Positions 50,301-63,848 of a DNA stretch of 64,000 nt are shown here, in pieces (the first letter of the stretch is position 1; every line of letters starts with the position of its first letter). The stretch lies in the NCBI RefSeq assembly GCF_027744825.2, contig NW_026527059.1:868001-932000 (forward strand), given 5' to 3'. The translations under genes and the position numbers were made by a program. The DNA is from Synchiropus splendidus. Taxonomy: Eukaryota; Chordata; Actinopteri; Syngnathiformes; Callionymidae. The notes under the pieces are model-generated. The model was not told where the DNA came from. It was given only the letters and a program-made list of their open reading frames with translations, and ran no database searches.

Positions 50301-53300
50301 AGATAAGGTGGGTTTCGGAACGCCAAACATAAAAGTGTTAATAACTTTGGAAAAACACTTCAGACAGTTTAGATTTGATGTGCAACTACTAGAAAGACCC
50401 TTTCTGCTATAGTGGGAGGTTAAAATTTCATGTTCTGAAGCTTCCCTGAAAAGTTATGGCACAATGCAAAAAAACGCTTTTCAGCCTGAGATAAGGTGGG
50501 TTTCGGAACGCCAAACATAAAAGTGTTGATAACTTTCGAAAAACACTTCAGACAGCTTAGATTTGATGTGCACCTACTAGAAAGACCCTTTCTGCTATAG
50601 TGGGAGGTTAAAATTTCATGTTCTGAAGCTTCCCTGAAAAGTTATGGCACAATGCGTAAAAACGCTTTTCAGCCTGAGATAAGGTGGGTTTCGGAACGCC
50701 AAACATAAAAGTGTTGATAGCTTTGGAAAAACACTTCAGACAGTTTAGATTTGATGTGCAACTACGAGAAAGACCCTTTCTGCTATAGTAGGAGGTTAAA
50801 ATTTCATGTTCTGATGCTTTCCTGAAAAGTTATGGCACAATGCACAAAAACGCTTTTCAGCCTGAGATAAGGTGGGTTTCGGAACGCCAAACATAAAAGT
50901 GTTGATAACTTTTGAAAAACACTTCAGACAGCTTAGATTTGATGTGCAACTACTAGAAAGACCCTTTCTGCTATAGTGGGAGGTTAAAATTTCATGTTCT
51001 GAAGCTTCCCTGAAAAGTTATGGCACAATGCGTAAAAACGCTTTTCAGCCTGAGATAAGGTGGGTTTCGGAACGCCAAACATAAAAGTGTTGATAACTTT
51101 GGAAAAACACTTCAGACAGTTTAGATTTGATGTGCAACTACTAGAAAGACCCTTTCTGCTATAGTGGGAGGTTAAAATTTCATGTTCTGAAGCTTCCCTG
51201 AAAAGTTATGGCACAATGCACAAAAACGCTTTTCAGCCTGAGATAAGGTGGGTTTCGGAACGCCAAACAAAAAAGTGTTAATAACTTTGGAAAAACACTT
51301 CAGACAGTTTAGATTTGATGTGCAACTACTAGAAAGACCCTTTCTGCTATAGTGGGAGGTTAAAATTTCATGTTCTGAAGCTTCCCTGAAAAGTTATGGC
51401 ACAATGCACAAAAACGCTTTTCAGCCTGAGATAAGGTGGGTTTCGGAACGCCAAACATAAAAGTGTTAATAACTTTGGAAAAACACTTCAGACAGTTTAG
51501 ATTTGATGTGCAACTAGTAGAAAGACCCTTTCTGCTATAGTGGGAGGTTAAAATTTCATGTTCTGAAGCTTCCCTGAAAAGTTATGGCACAATGCACAAA
51601 AACGCTTTTCAGCCTGAGATAAAGTGGGTTTCGGAACGCCAAACATAAAAGTGTTGATAACTTTCGAAAAACACTTCAGACAGCTTAGATTTGATGTGCA
51701 CCTACTAGAAAGACCCTTTCTGCTATAGTGGGAGGTTAAAAATTCATGTTCTGAAGCTTCCCTGAAAAGTTATGGCACAATGCGTAAAAACGCTTTTCAG
51801 CCTGAGATAAGGTGGGTTTCGGAACGCCAAACATAAAAGTGTTGATAGCTTTGGAAAAACACTTCAGACAGTTTAGATTTGATGTGCAACTACGAGAAAG
51901 ACCCTTTCTGCTATAGTAGGAGGTTAAAATTTCATGTTCTGAAGCTTTCCTGAAAAGTTATGGCACAATGCACAAAAACGCTTTTCAGCCTGAGATAAGG
52001 TGGGTTTCGGAACGCCAAACATAAAAGTGTTGATAACTTTTGAAAAACACTTCAGACAGCTTAGATTTGATGTGCAACTACTAGAAAGACCCTTTCTGCT
52101 ATAGTGGGAGGTTAAAATTTCATGTTCTGAAGCTTCCCTGAAAAGTTATGGCACAATGCGTAAAAACGCTTTTCAGCCTGAGATAACGTGGGTTTCGGAA
52201 CGCCAAACATAAAAGTGTTGATAACTTTTGAAAAACACTTCAGCCAGCTGAGATTTGATGTGCAACTACTAGAAAGACCCTTTCTGCTATAGTGGGAGGT
52301 TAAAATTTCATGTTCTGAAGCTTCCCTGAAAAGTTATGGCACAATGCTCAAAAACGCTTTTCAGCCTGAGATAAGGTGGGTTTCGGAACGCCAAACATAA
52401 AAGTGTTAATAACTTTGGAAAAACACTTCAGACAGTTTAGATTTGATGTGCAACTACTAGAAAGACCCTTTCTGCTATAGTGGGAGGTTAAAATTTCATG
52501 TTCTGAAGCTTCCCTGAAAAGTTATGGCACAATCCACAAAAACGCTTTTCAGCCTGAGATAAGGTGGGTTTCGGAACGCCAAACATAAAAGTGTTGATAA
52601 CTTTCGAAAAACACTTCAGACAGTTTAGATTTGATGTGCAACTACTAGAAAGACCCTTTCTGCAATAGTGGGAGGTTAAAATTTCATGTTCTGAAGCTTC
52701 CCTGAAAAGTTATGGCACAATGCACAAAAACACTTTTCAGCCTGAGATAAGGTGGGTTTCGGAACGCCAAACATAAAAGTGTTAATAACTTTGGAAAAAC
52801 ACTTCAGACAGTTTAGATTTGATGTGCAACTACTAGAAAGACCCTTTCTGCTATAGTGGGAGGTTAAAATTTCATGTTCTGAAGCTTCCCTGAAAAGTTA
52901 TGGCACAATGCACAAAAACGCTTTTCAGCCTGAGATAAGGTGGGTTTGGGAACGCCAAACATAAAAGTGTTGATAACTTTCGAAAAACACTTCAGACAGC
53001 TTAGATTTGATGTGCACCTACTAGAAAGACCCTTTCTGCTACAGTGGGAGGTTAAAATTTCATGTTCTGAAGCTTCCCTGAAAAGTTATGGCACAATGCA
53101 CAAAAACGCTTTTCAGCCTGAGATAAGGTGGGTTTCGGAACGCCAAACATAAAAGTGTTAATAACTTTGGAAAAACACTTCAGACAGTTTAGATTTGATG
53201 CGCAACTACTAGAAAGACCCTTTCTGCTATAGTGGGAGGTTAAAATTTCATGTTCTGAAGCTTCCCTGAAAAGTTATGGCACAATGCACAAAAACGCTTT

Positions 53301-54072
53301 TCAGCCAGAGATAAGGTGGGTTTCGGAACGCCAAACATAAAAGTGTTGATAACTTTCGAAAAACACTTCAGAGAGCTTAGATTTGATGTGCACCTACTAG
53401 AAAGACCCTTTCTGCTATAGTGGGAGGTTAAAATTTCATGTTCTGAAGCTTCCCTGAAAAGTTATGGCACAATGCGTAAAAACGCTTTTCAGCCTGAGAT
53501 AAGGTGGGTTTCGGAACGCCAAACATAAAAGTGTTGATAACTTTGGAAAAACACTTCAGACAGTTTAGATTTGATGTGCAACTTCTAGAAAAACCCTTTC
53601 TGCTATAGCGGGAGGTTAAAATTTCATGTTCTGAAGCTTCCCTGAAAAGTTATGGCACAATGCACAAAAACGCTTTTCAGCCTGAGATAAGGTGGGTTTC
53701 GGAACGCCAAACATAAAAGTGTTAATAACTTTGGAAAAACACTTCAGACAGTTTAGATTTGATGTGCAACTACTAGAAAGACCCTTTCTGCTATAGTGGG
53801 AGGTTAAAATTTCATGTTCTGAAGCTTCCCTGAAAAGTTATGGCACAATGCACAAAAACGCTTTTCAGCCTGAGATAAGGTGGGTTTCGGAACGCCAAAC
53901 ATAAAAGTGTTGATAACTTTCGAAAAACACTTCAGACAGCTTAGATTTGATGTGCACCTACTAGAAAGACCCTTTCTGCTATAGTGGGAGGTTAAAATTT
54001 CATGTTCTGAAGCTTCCCTGAAAAGTTATGGCACAATGCGTAAAAACGCTTTTCAGCCTGAGATAAGGTGGG
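47305..54072 (+). repeat. Two copies of an 18-monomer HOR, 3384 bp each
   Basis: Copies at 47305-50688 and 50689-54072 match monomer for monomer. Shared private marks at exactly 3384-bp spacing include gatagcttt (47333/50717 and 48461/51845), tagtag (48131/51515), ttaaaaattc (near 48353/51737), aacgtggg, cagccagctgag (48857/52241), aaaacactttt, tttgggaacg (49561/52945), gatgcgcaac (49813/53197) and ccagag (49921/53305). The gatagcttt monomer occurs twice per copy, 1128 bp (6 monomers) apart, so an older 6-mer duplication lies inside the 18-mer. The next monomer (54073) lacks gatagcttt, so a third copy does not follow. Confidence 0.92.
47881..47890 (+). repeat. Ten-A run created by two substitutions inside a D monomer
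   Basis: The usual aaacataaaa reads as ten consecutive A bases here. The matching monomer of the second 18-mer copy (51253) has only the T to A change (aaacaaaaaa). The order of events was therefore probably T to A before the 18-mer duplication and C to A afterwards, in this copy only. An assembly or homopolymer error cannot be excluded. Confidence 0.75.
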
Positions 54073-54448
54073 TTTCGGAACGCCAAACATAAAAGTGTTG
54101 ATAACTTTGGAAAAACACTTCAGACAGTTTAGATTTGATGTGCAACTACTAGAAAGACCCTTTCTGCTATAGTGGGAGGTTAAAATTTCATGTTCTGAAG
54201 CTTCCCTGAAAAGTTATGGCACAATGCGTTAAAACGCTTTTCAGCCTGAGATAAGGTGGGTTTCGGAACGCCAAACATAAAAGTGTTGATAACTTTCGAA
54301 AAACACTTCAGACAGCTTAGATTTGATGTGCACCTACTAGAAAGACCCTTTCTGCTATAGTGGGAGGTTAAAATTTCATGTTCTGAAGCTTCCCTGAAAA
54401 GTTATGGCACAATGCACAAAAACGCTTTTCAGCCTGAGATAAGGTGGG

Positions 54449-56328
54449 TTTCGCAACGCCAAACATAAAAGTGTTAATAACTTTGGAAAAACACTTCAGA
54501 CAGTTTAGATTTGATGTGCAACTACTAGAAAGACCCTTTCTGCTATAGTGGGAGGTTAAAATTTCATGTTCTGAAGCTTCCCTGAAAAGTTATGGCACAA
54601 TGCACAAAAACGCTTTTCAGCCTGAGATAAGGTGGGTTTCGGAACGCCAAACATAAAAGTGTTGATAACTTTGGAAAAACACTTCAGACAGTTTAGATTT
54701 GATGTGCAACTACTAGAAAGACCCTTTCTGCTATAGTGGGAGGTTAAAATTTCATGTTCTGAAGCTTCCCTGAAAAGTTATGGCACAATGCGTAAAAACG
54801 CTTTTCAGCCTGAGATAAGGTGGGTTTCGGAACGCCAAACATAAAAGTGTTGATAACTTTGGAAAAACACTTCAGACAGTTTAGATTTGATGTGCAACTA
54901 CTAGAAAGACCCTTTCTGCTATAGTGGAAGGTTAAAATTTCATGTTCTGAAGCTTCCCTGAAAAGTTATGGCACAATGCACAAAAACGCTTTTCAGCCTG
55001 AGATAAGGTGGGTTTCGGAACGCCAAACATAAAAGTGTTGATAACTTTTGAAAAACACTTCAGACAGCTTAGATTTGATGTGCAACTACTAGAAAGACCC
55101 TTTCTGCTATAGTGGGAGGTTAAAATTTCATTTTCTGAAGCTTCCCTGAAAAGTTATGGCACAATGCACAAAAACGCTTTTCAGCCTGAGATAAGGTGGG
55201 TTTCGGAACGCCAAACATAAAAGTGTTGATAACTTTCGAAAAACACTTCAGACAGCTTAGATTTGATGTGCACCTACTAGAAAGACCCTTTCTGCTATAG
55301 TGGGAGGTTAAAATTTCATGTTCTGAAGCTTCCCTGAAAAGTTATGGCACAATGCACAAAAACGCTTTTCAGCCTGAGATAAGGTGGGTTTCGGAACGCC
55401 AAACATAAAAGTGTTAATAACTTTGGAAAAACACTTCAGACAGTTTAGATTTGATGTGCAACTACTAGAAAGACCCTTTCTGCTATAGTGGGAGCTTAAA
55501 ATTTCATGTTCTGAAGCTTCCCTGAAAAGTTATGGCACAATGCACAAAAACGCTTTTCAGCCTGAGATAAGGTGGGTTTCGGAACGCCAAACATAAAAGT
55601 GTTGATAACTTTGGAAAAACACTTCAGACAGTTTAGATTTGATGTGCAACTACTAGAAAGACCCTTTCTGCTATAGTGGGAGGTTAAAATTTCATGTTCT
55701 GAAGCTTCCCTGAAAAGTTATGGCACAATGCGTAAAAACGCTTTTCAGCCTGAGATAAGGTGGGTTTCGGAACGCCAAACATAAAAGTGTTGATAACTTT
55801 GGAAAAACACTTCAGACAGTTTAGATTTGATGTGCAACTACTAGAAAGACCCTTTCTGCTATAGTGGAAGGTTAAAATTTCATGTTCTGAAGCTTCCCTG
55901 AAAAGTTATGGCACAATGCACAAAAACGCTTTTCAGCCTGAGATAAGGTGGGTTTCGGAACGCCAAACATAAAAGTGTTGATAACTTTTGAAAAACACTT
56001 CAGACAGCTTAGATTTGATGTGCAACTACTAGAAAGACCCTTTCTGCTATAGTGGGAGGTTAAAATTTCATTTTCTGAAGCTTCCCTGAAAAGTTATGGC
56101 ACAATGCACAAAAACGCTTTTCAGCCTGAGATAAGGTGGGTTTCGGAACGCCAAACATAAAAGTGTTGATAACTTTCGAAAAACACTTCAGACAGCTTAG
56201 ATTTGATGTGCACCTACTAGAAAGACCCTTTCTGCTATAGTGGGAGGTTAAAATTTCATGTTCTGAAGCTTCCCTGAAAAGTTATGGCACAATGCACAAA
56301 AACGCTTTTCAGCCTGAGATAAGGTGGG
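54449..56328 (+). repeat. Two copies of a 5-monomer HOR (D-A-A-B-C'), 940 bp each
   Basis: Copies at 54449-55388 and 55389-56328 share gtggaagg (54921 and 55861) and cattttctg (near 55129 and 56069). The first D differs: tttcgc plus gaggtt in copy 1, tttcgg plus gagctt in copy 2. A third D with gagctt at 56329 starts the next stretch, so the repeat may have begun another round. Confidence 0.88.
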
Positions 56329-58960
56329 TTTCGGAACGCCAAACATAAAAGTGTTAATAACTTTGGAAAAACACTTCAGACAGTTTAGATTTGATGTGCA
56401 ACTACTAGAAAGACCCTTTCTGCTATAGTGGGAGCTTAAAATTTCATGTTCTGAAGCTTCCCTGAAAAGTTATGGCACAATGCACAAAAACGCTTTTCAG
56501 CCTGAGATAAGGTGGGTTTCGGAACGCCAAACATAAAAGTGTTAATAACTTTGGAAAAACACTTCAGACAGTTTAGATTTGATGTGCAACTACTAGAAAG
56601 ACCCTTTCTGCTATAGTGGGAGGTTAAAATTTCATGTTCTGAAGCTTCCCTGAAAAGTTATGGCACAATGCACAAAAACGCTTTTCAGCCTGAGATAAGG
56701 TGGGTTTCGGAACGCCAAACATAAAAGTGTTGATAACTTTGGAAAAACACTTCAGACAGTTTAGATTTGATGTGCAACTACTAGAAAGACCCTTTCTGCT
56801 TTAGTGGGAGGTTAAAATTTCATGTTCTGAAGCTTCCCTGAAAAGTTATGGCACAATGCAGAAAAACGCTTTTCAGCCTGAGATAAGGTGGGTTTCGGAA
56901 CGCCAAACATAAAAGTGTTGATAACTTTCGAAAAACACTTCAGACAGCTTAGATTTGATGTGCAACTACTAGAAAGACCCTTTCTGCTATAGTGGGAGGT
57001 TAAAATTTCATGTTCTGAAGCTTCCCTGAAAAGTTATGGCACAATGCACAAAAACGCTTTTCAGCCTGAGATAAGGTGGGTTTCGGAACGCCAAACATAA
57101 AAGTGTTGATAACTTTGGAAAAACACTTCAGACAGCTTAGATTTGATGTGCACCTACTAGAAAGACCCTTTCTGCAATAGTGGGTGGTTAAAATTTCATG
57201 TTCTGAAGCTTCCCTGAAAAGTTATGGCACAATGCGTAAAAACGCTTTTCAGCCTGAGATAAGGTGGGTTTCGGAACGCCAAACATAAAAGTGTTGATAA
57301 CTTTGGAAAAACACTTCAGACAGTTTAGATTTGATGTGCAACTACTAGAAAGACCCTTTCTGCTATAGTGGGAGGTTAAAATTTCATGTTCTGAAGCTTT
57401 CCTGAAAAGTTATGGCACAATGCACAAAAACGCTTTTCAGCCTGAGATAAGGTGGGTTTCGGAACGCCAAACATAAAAGTGTTGATAACTTTTGAAAAAC
57501 ACTTCAGACAGCTTAGATTTGATGTGCAACTACTAGAAAGACCCTTTCTGCTATAGTGGGAGGTTAAAATTTCATGTTCTGAACCTTCCCTGAAAAGTTA
57601 TGGCACAATGCACAAAAACGCTTTTCAGCCTGAGATAAGGTGGGTTTCGGAACGCCAAACATAAAAGTGTTGATAACTTTCGAAAAACACTTCAGACAGC
57701 TTAGATTTGATGTGCACATACTAGAAAGACCCTTTCTGCTATAGTGGGAGGTTAAAATTTCATGTTCTGAAGCTTCCCTGAAAAGTTATGGCACAATGCG
57801 TAAAAATGCTTTTCAGCCTGACATAAGGTGGGTTTCGGAACGCCAAACATAAAAGTGTTGATAACTTTGGAAAAACACTTCAGACAGTTTAGATTTGATG
57901 TGCAACTACTAGAAAGACCCTTTCCGCTATAGTGGGAGGTTAAAATTTCATGTTCTGAAGCTTCCCTGAAAAGTTATGGCACAATGCACAAAAACGCTTT
58001 TCAGCCTGAGATAAGGTGGGTTTCGGAACGCCAAACATAAAAGTGTTAATAACTTTGGAAAAACACTTCAGACAGTTTAGATTTGATGTGCAACTACTAG
58101 AAAGACCCTTTCTGCTATAGTGGGAGGTTAAAATTTCATGTTCTGAAGCTTCCCTGAAAAGTTATGGCACAATGCACAAAAACGCTTTTCAGCCTGAGAT
58201 AAGGTGGGTTTCGGACCGCCAAACATAAAAGTGTTGATAACTTTGGAAAAACACTTCAGACAGTTTAGATTTGATGTGCAACTACTAGAAAGACCCTTTC
58301 TGCTATAGTGGGAGGTTAAAATTTCATGTTCTGAAGCTTCCCTGAAAAGTTATGGCACAATGCGTAAAAATGCTTTTCAGCCTGACATAAGGTGGGTTTC
58401 GGAACGCCAAACATAAAAGTGTTGATAACTTTGGAAAAACACTTCAGACAGTTTAGATTTGATGTGCAACTACTAGAAACACCCTTTCCGCTATAGTGGG
58501 AGGTTAAAATTTCATGTTCTGAAGCTTCCCTGAAAAGTTATGGCACAATGCACAAAAACGCTTTTCAGCCTGAGATAAGGTGGGTTTCGGAACGCCAAAC
58601 ATAAAAGTGTTAATAACTTTGGAAAAACACTTCAGACAGTTTAGATTTGATGTGCAACTACTAGAAAGACCCTTTCTGCTATAGTGGGAGGTTAAAATTT
58701 CATGTTCTGAAGCTTCCCTGAAAAGTTATGGCACAATGCGTAAGAACGCTTTTCAGCCTGAGATAAGGTGGGTTTCGGACCGCCAAACATAAAAGTGTTG
58801 ATAACTTTGGAAAAACACTTCAGACAGTTTAGATTTGATGTGCAACTACTAGAAAGACCCTTTCTGCTATAGTGGGAGGTTAAAATTTCATGTTCTGAAG
58901 CTTCCCTGAAAAGTTATGGCACAATGCACAAAAACGCTTTTCAGCCTGAGATAAGGTGGG
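55389..58960 (+). repeat. Large duplication copy 1 (partner 3760 bp downstream)
   Basis: Fifteen monomers from 55389 to 58208 recur at 59149-61968, offset by exactly 20 monomers. Shared marks are gagctt, gtggaagg, cattttctg, ctttagtgg with gcagaaaaac (56861), gcaatagtgggtgg (near 57175), gaacctt (57583), gcacata, aaatgctttt with gacataagg, and tttccgct. Homology resumes at 58585-58960 (gcgtaagaacg, tttcggaccg) with an offset of 18 monomers, so copy 1 has two extra monomers at 58209-58584. Those two resemble the 57645-58020 pair. Confidence 0.88.
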
Positions 58961-59148
58961 TTTCGGAACGCCAAACATAAAAGTGTTAATAACTTTGGAA
59001 AAACACTTCAGACAGTTTAGATTTGATGCGCAACTACTAGAAAGACCCTTTCTGCTATAGTGGGAGGTTAAAATTTCATGTTCTGAAGCTTCCCTGAAAA
59101 GTTATGGCACAATGCACAAAAACGCTTTTCAGCCTGAGATAAGGTGGG

Positions 59149-62100
59149 TTTCGCAACGCCAAACATAAAAGTGTTAATAACTTTGGAAAAACACTTCAGA
59201 CAGTTTAGATTTGATGTGCAACTACTAGAAAGACCCTTTCTGCTATAGTGGGAGCTTAAAATTTCATGTTCTGAAGCTTCCCTGAAAAGTTATGGCACAA
59301 TGCACAAAAACGCTTTTCAGCCTGAGATAAGGTGGGTTTCGGAACGCCAAACATAAAAGTGTTGATAACTTTGGAAAAACACTTCAGACAGTTTAGATTT
59401 GATGTGCAACTACTAGAAAGACCCTTTCTGCTATAGTGGGAGGTTAAAATTTCATGTTCTGAAGCTTCCCTGAAAAGTTATGGCACAATGCGTAAAAACG
59501 CTTTTCAGCCTGAGATAAGGTGGGTTTCGGAACGCCAAACATAAAAGTGTTGATAACTTTGGAAAAACACTTCAGACAGTTTAGATTTGATGTGCAACTA
59601 CTAGAAAGACCCTTTCTGCTATAGTGGAAGGTTAAAATTTCATGTTCTGAAGCTTCCCTGAAAAGTTATGGCACAATGCACAAAAACGCTTTTCAGCCTG
59701 AGATAAGGTGGGTTTCGGAACGCCAAACATAAAAGTGTTGATAACTTTTGAAAAACACTTCAGACAGCTTAGATTTGATGTGCAACTACTAGAAAGACCC
59801 TTTCTGCTATAGTGGGAGGTTAAAATTTCATTTTCTGAAGCTTCCCTGAAAAGTTATGGCACAATGCACAAAAACGCTTTTCAGCCTGAGATAAGGTGGG
59901 TTTCGGAACGCCAAACATAAAAGTGTTGATAACTTTCGAAAAACACTTCAGACAGCTTAGATTTGATGTGCACCTACTAGAAAGACCCTTTCTGCTATAG
60001 TGGGAGGTTAAAATTTCATGTTCTGAAGCTTCCCTGAAAAGTTATGGCACAATGCACAAAAACGCTTTTCAGCCTGAGATAAGGTGGGTTTCGGAACGCC
60101 AAACATAAAAGTGTTAATAACTTTGGAAAAACACTTCAGACAGTTTAGATTTGATGTGCAACTACTAGAAAGACCCTTTCTGCTATAGTGGGAGCTTAAA
60201 ATTTCATGTTCTGAAGCTTCCCTGAAAAGTTATGGCACAATGCACAAAAACGCTTTTCAGCCTGAGATAAGGTGGGTTTCGGAACGCCAAACATAAAAGT
60301 GTTAATAACTTTGGAAAAACACTTCAGACAGTTTAGATTTGATGTGCAACTACTAGAAAGACCCTTTCTGCTATAGTGGGAGGTTAAAATTTCATGTTCT
60401 GAAGCTTCCCTGAAAAGTTATGGCACAATGCACAAAAACGCTTTTCAGCCTGAGATAAGGTGGGTTTCGGAACGCCAAACATAAAAGTGTTGATAACTTT
60501 GGAAAAACACTTCAGACAGTTTAGATTTGATGTGCAACTACTAGAAAGACCCTTTCTGCTTTAGTGGGAGGTTAAAATTTCATGTTCTGAAGCTTCCCTG
60601 AAAAGTTATGGCACAATGCAGAAAAACGCTTTTCAGCCTGAGATAAGGTGGGTTTCGGAACGCCAAACATAAAAGTGTTGATAACTTTCGAAAAACACTT
60701 CAGACAGCTTAGATTTGATGTGCAACTACTAGAAAGACCCTTTCTGCTATAGTGGGAGGTTAAAATTTCATGTTCTGAAGCTTCCCTGAAAAGTTATGGC
60801 ACAATGCACAAAAACGCTTTTCAGCCTGAGATAAGGTGGGTTTCGGAACGCCAAACATAAAAGTGTTGATAACTTTGGAAAAACACTTCAGACAGCTTAG
60901 ATTTGATGTGCACCTACTAGAAAGACCCTTTCTGCAATAGTGGGTGGTTAAAATTTCATGTTCTGAAGCTTCCCTGAAAAGTTATGGCACAATGCGTAAA
61001 AACGCTTTTCAGCCTGAGATAAGGTGGGTTTCGGAACGCCAAACATAAAAGTGTTGATAACTTTGGAAAAACACTTCAGACAGTTTAGATTTGATGTGCA
61101 ACTACTAGAAAGACCCTTTCTGCTATAGTGGGAGGTTAAAATTTCATGTTCTGAAGCTTTCCTGAAAAGTTATGGCACAATGCACAAAAACGCTTTTCAG
61201 CCTGAGATAAGGTGGGTTTCGGAACGCCAAACATAAAAGTGTTGATAACTTTTGAAAAACACTTCAGACAGCTTAGATTTGATGTGCAACTACTAGAAAG
61301 ACCCTTTCTGCTATAGTGGGAGGTTAAAATTTCATGTTCTGAACCTTCCCTGAAAAGTTATGGCACAATGCACAAAAACGCTTTTCAGCCTGAGATAAGG
61401 TGGGTTTCGGAACGCCAAACATAAAAGTGTTGATAACTTTCGAAAAACACTTCAGACAGCTTAGATTTGATGTGCACATACTAGAAAGACCCTTTCTGCT
61501 ATAGTGGGAGGTTAAAATTTCATGTTCTGAAGCTTCCCTGAAAAGTTATGGCACAATGCGTAAAAATGCTTTTCAGCCTGACATAAGGTGGGTTTCGGAA
61601 CGCCAAACATAAAAGTGTTGATAACTTTGGAAAAACACTTCAGACAGTTTAGATTTGATGTGCAACTACTAGAAAGACCCTTTCCGCTATAGTGGGAGGT
61701 TAAAATTTCATGTTCTGAAGCTTCCCTGAAAAGTTATGGCACAATGCACAAAAACGCTTTTCAGCCTGAGATAAGGTGGGTTTCGGAACGCCAAACATAA
61801 AAGTGTTAATAACTTTGGAAAAACACTTCAGACAGTTTAGATTTGATGTGCAACTACTAGAAAGACCCTTTCTGCTATAGTGGGAGGTTAAAATTTCATG
61901 TTCTGAAGCTTCCCTGAAAAGTTATGGCACAATGCACAAAAACGCTTTTCAGCCTGAGATAAGGTGGGTTTCGGAACGCCAAACATAAAAGTGTTAATAA
62001 CTTTGGAAAAACACTTCAGACAGTTTAGATTTGATGTGCAACTACTAGAAAGACCCTTTCTGCTATAGAGGGAGGTTAAAATTTCATGTTCTGAAGCTTC

Positions 62101-62532
62101 CCTGAAAAGTTATGGCACAATGCGTAAGAACGCTTTTCAGCCTGAGATAAGGTGGGTTTCGGACCGCCAAACATAAAAGTGTTGATAACTTTGGAAAAAC
62201 ACTTCAGACAGTTTAGATTTGATGTGCAACTACTAGAAAGACCCTTTCTGCTATAGTGGGAGGTTAAAATTTCATGTTCTGAAGCTTCCCTGAAAAGTTA
62301 TGGCACAATGCACAAAAACGCTTTTCAGCCTGAGATAAGGTGGGTTTCGGAACGCCAAACATAAAAGTGTTAATAACTTTGGAAAAACACTTCAGACAGT
62401 TTAGATTTGATGCGCAACTACTAGAAAGACCCTTTCTGCTATAGTGGGAGGTTAAAATTTCATGTTCTGAAGCTTCCCTGAAAAGTTATGGCACAATGCA
62501 CAAAAACGCTTTTCAGCCTGAGATAAGGTGGG
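59149..62532 (+). repeat. Large duplication copy 2 (partner upstream)
   Basis: This is the partner of 55389-58960, continuing through the gatgcgcaac D monomer at 62345 (partner 58961). It lacks the two extra monomers. Its first monomer combines tttcgc, as at 54449, with gagctt, as at 55389, and so looks like a recombinant. A private change, ctatagaggg, lies at about 62069. The near absence of other differences suggests a recent event. Confidence 0.87.
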
Positions 62533-63848
62533 TTTCGGAACGCCAAACATAAAAGTGTTGATAACTTTCGAAAAACACTTCAGACAGCTTAGATTTGATG
62601 TGCACCTACTAGAAAGACCCTTTCTGCTATAGTGGGAGGTTAAAATTTCATGTTCTGAAGCTTCCCTGAAAAGTTATGGCACAATGCGTAAAAACGCTTT
62701 TCAGCCTGAGATAAGGTGGGTTTCGGAACGCCAAACATAAAAGTGTTGATAACTTTGGAAAAACACTTCAGACAGCTTAGATTTGATGTGCACCTACTAG
62801 AAAGACCCTTTCTGCTATAGTGGGAGGTTAAAATTTCATGTTCTGAAGCTTCCCTGAAAAGTTATGGCACAATGCACAAAAACGCTTTTCAGCCTGAGAT
62901 AAGGTGGGTTTCGGAACGCCAAACATAAAAGTGTTAATAACTTTGGAAAAACACTTCAGACAGTTTAGATTTGATGTGCAACTACTAGAAAGACCCTTTC
63001 TGCTATAGTGGGAGGTTAAAATTTCATGTTCTGAAGCTTCCCTGAAAAGTTATGGCACAATGCACAAAAACGCTTTTCAGCCTGAGATAAGGTGGGTTTC
63101 GGAACGCCAAACATAAAAGTGTTGATAACTTTGGAAAAACACTTCAGACAGTTTAGATTTGATGTGCAACTACTAGAAAGACCCTTTCTGCTATAGTGGG
63201 AGGTTAAAATTTCATGTTCTGAAGCTTCCCTGAAAAGTTATGGCACAATGCACAAAAACGCTTTTCAGCCTGAGATAAGGTGGGTTTCGGAACGCCAAAC
63301 ATAAAAGTGTTGATAACTTTTGAAAAACACTTCAGACAGCTTAGATTTGATGTGCAACTACTAGAAAGACCCTTTCTGCTATAGTGGGAGGTTAAAATTT
63401 CATGTTCTGAAGCTTCCCTGAAAAGTTATGGCACAATGCACAAAAACGCTTTTCAGCCTGAGATAAGGTGGGTTTCGGAACGCCAAACATAAAAGTGTTG
63501 ATAACTTTCGAAAAACACTTCAGACAGCTTAGATTTGATGTGCACCTACTACAAAGACCCTTTCTGCTATAGTGGGAGGTTAAAATTTCATGTTCTGAAG
63601 CTTCCCTGAAAAGTTATGGCACAATGCACAAAAACGCTTTTCAGCCTGAGATAAGGTGGGTTTCGGAACGCCAAACATAAAAGTGTTAATAACTTTGGAA
63701 AAACACTTCAGACAGTTTAGATTTGATGTGCAACTACTAGAAAGACCCTTTCTGCTATAGTGGGAGGTTAAAATTTCATGTTCTGAAGCTTCCCTGAAAA
63801 GTTATGGCACAATGCACAAAAACGCTTTTCAGCCTGAGATAAGGTGGG

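Noticed and set aside
52940..53152. 70-codon open frame
   Set aside because: Same frame, opened by TAG to CAG at 53042. The matching monomer in the other 18-mer copy (49561) keeps the stop. Similarity among the four translations reflects the satellite, not protein conservation.
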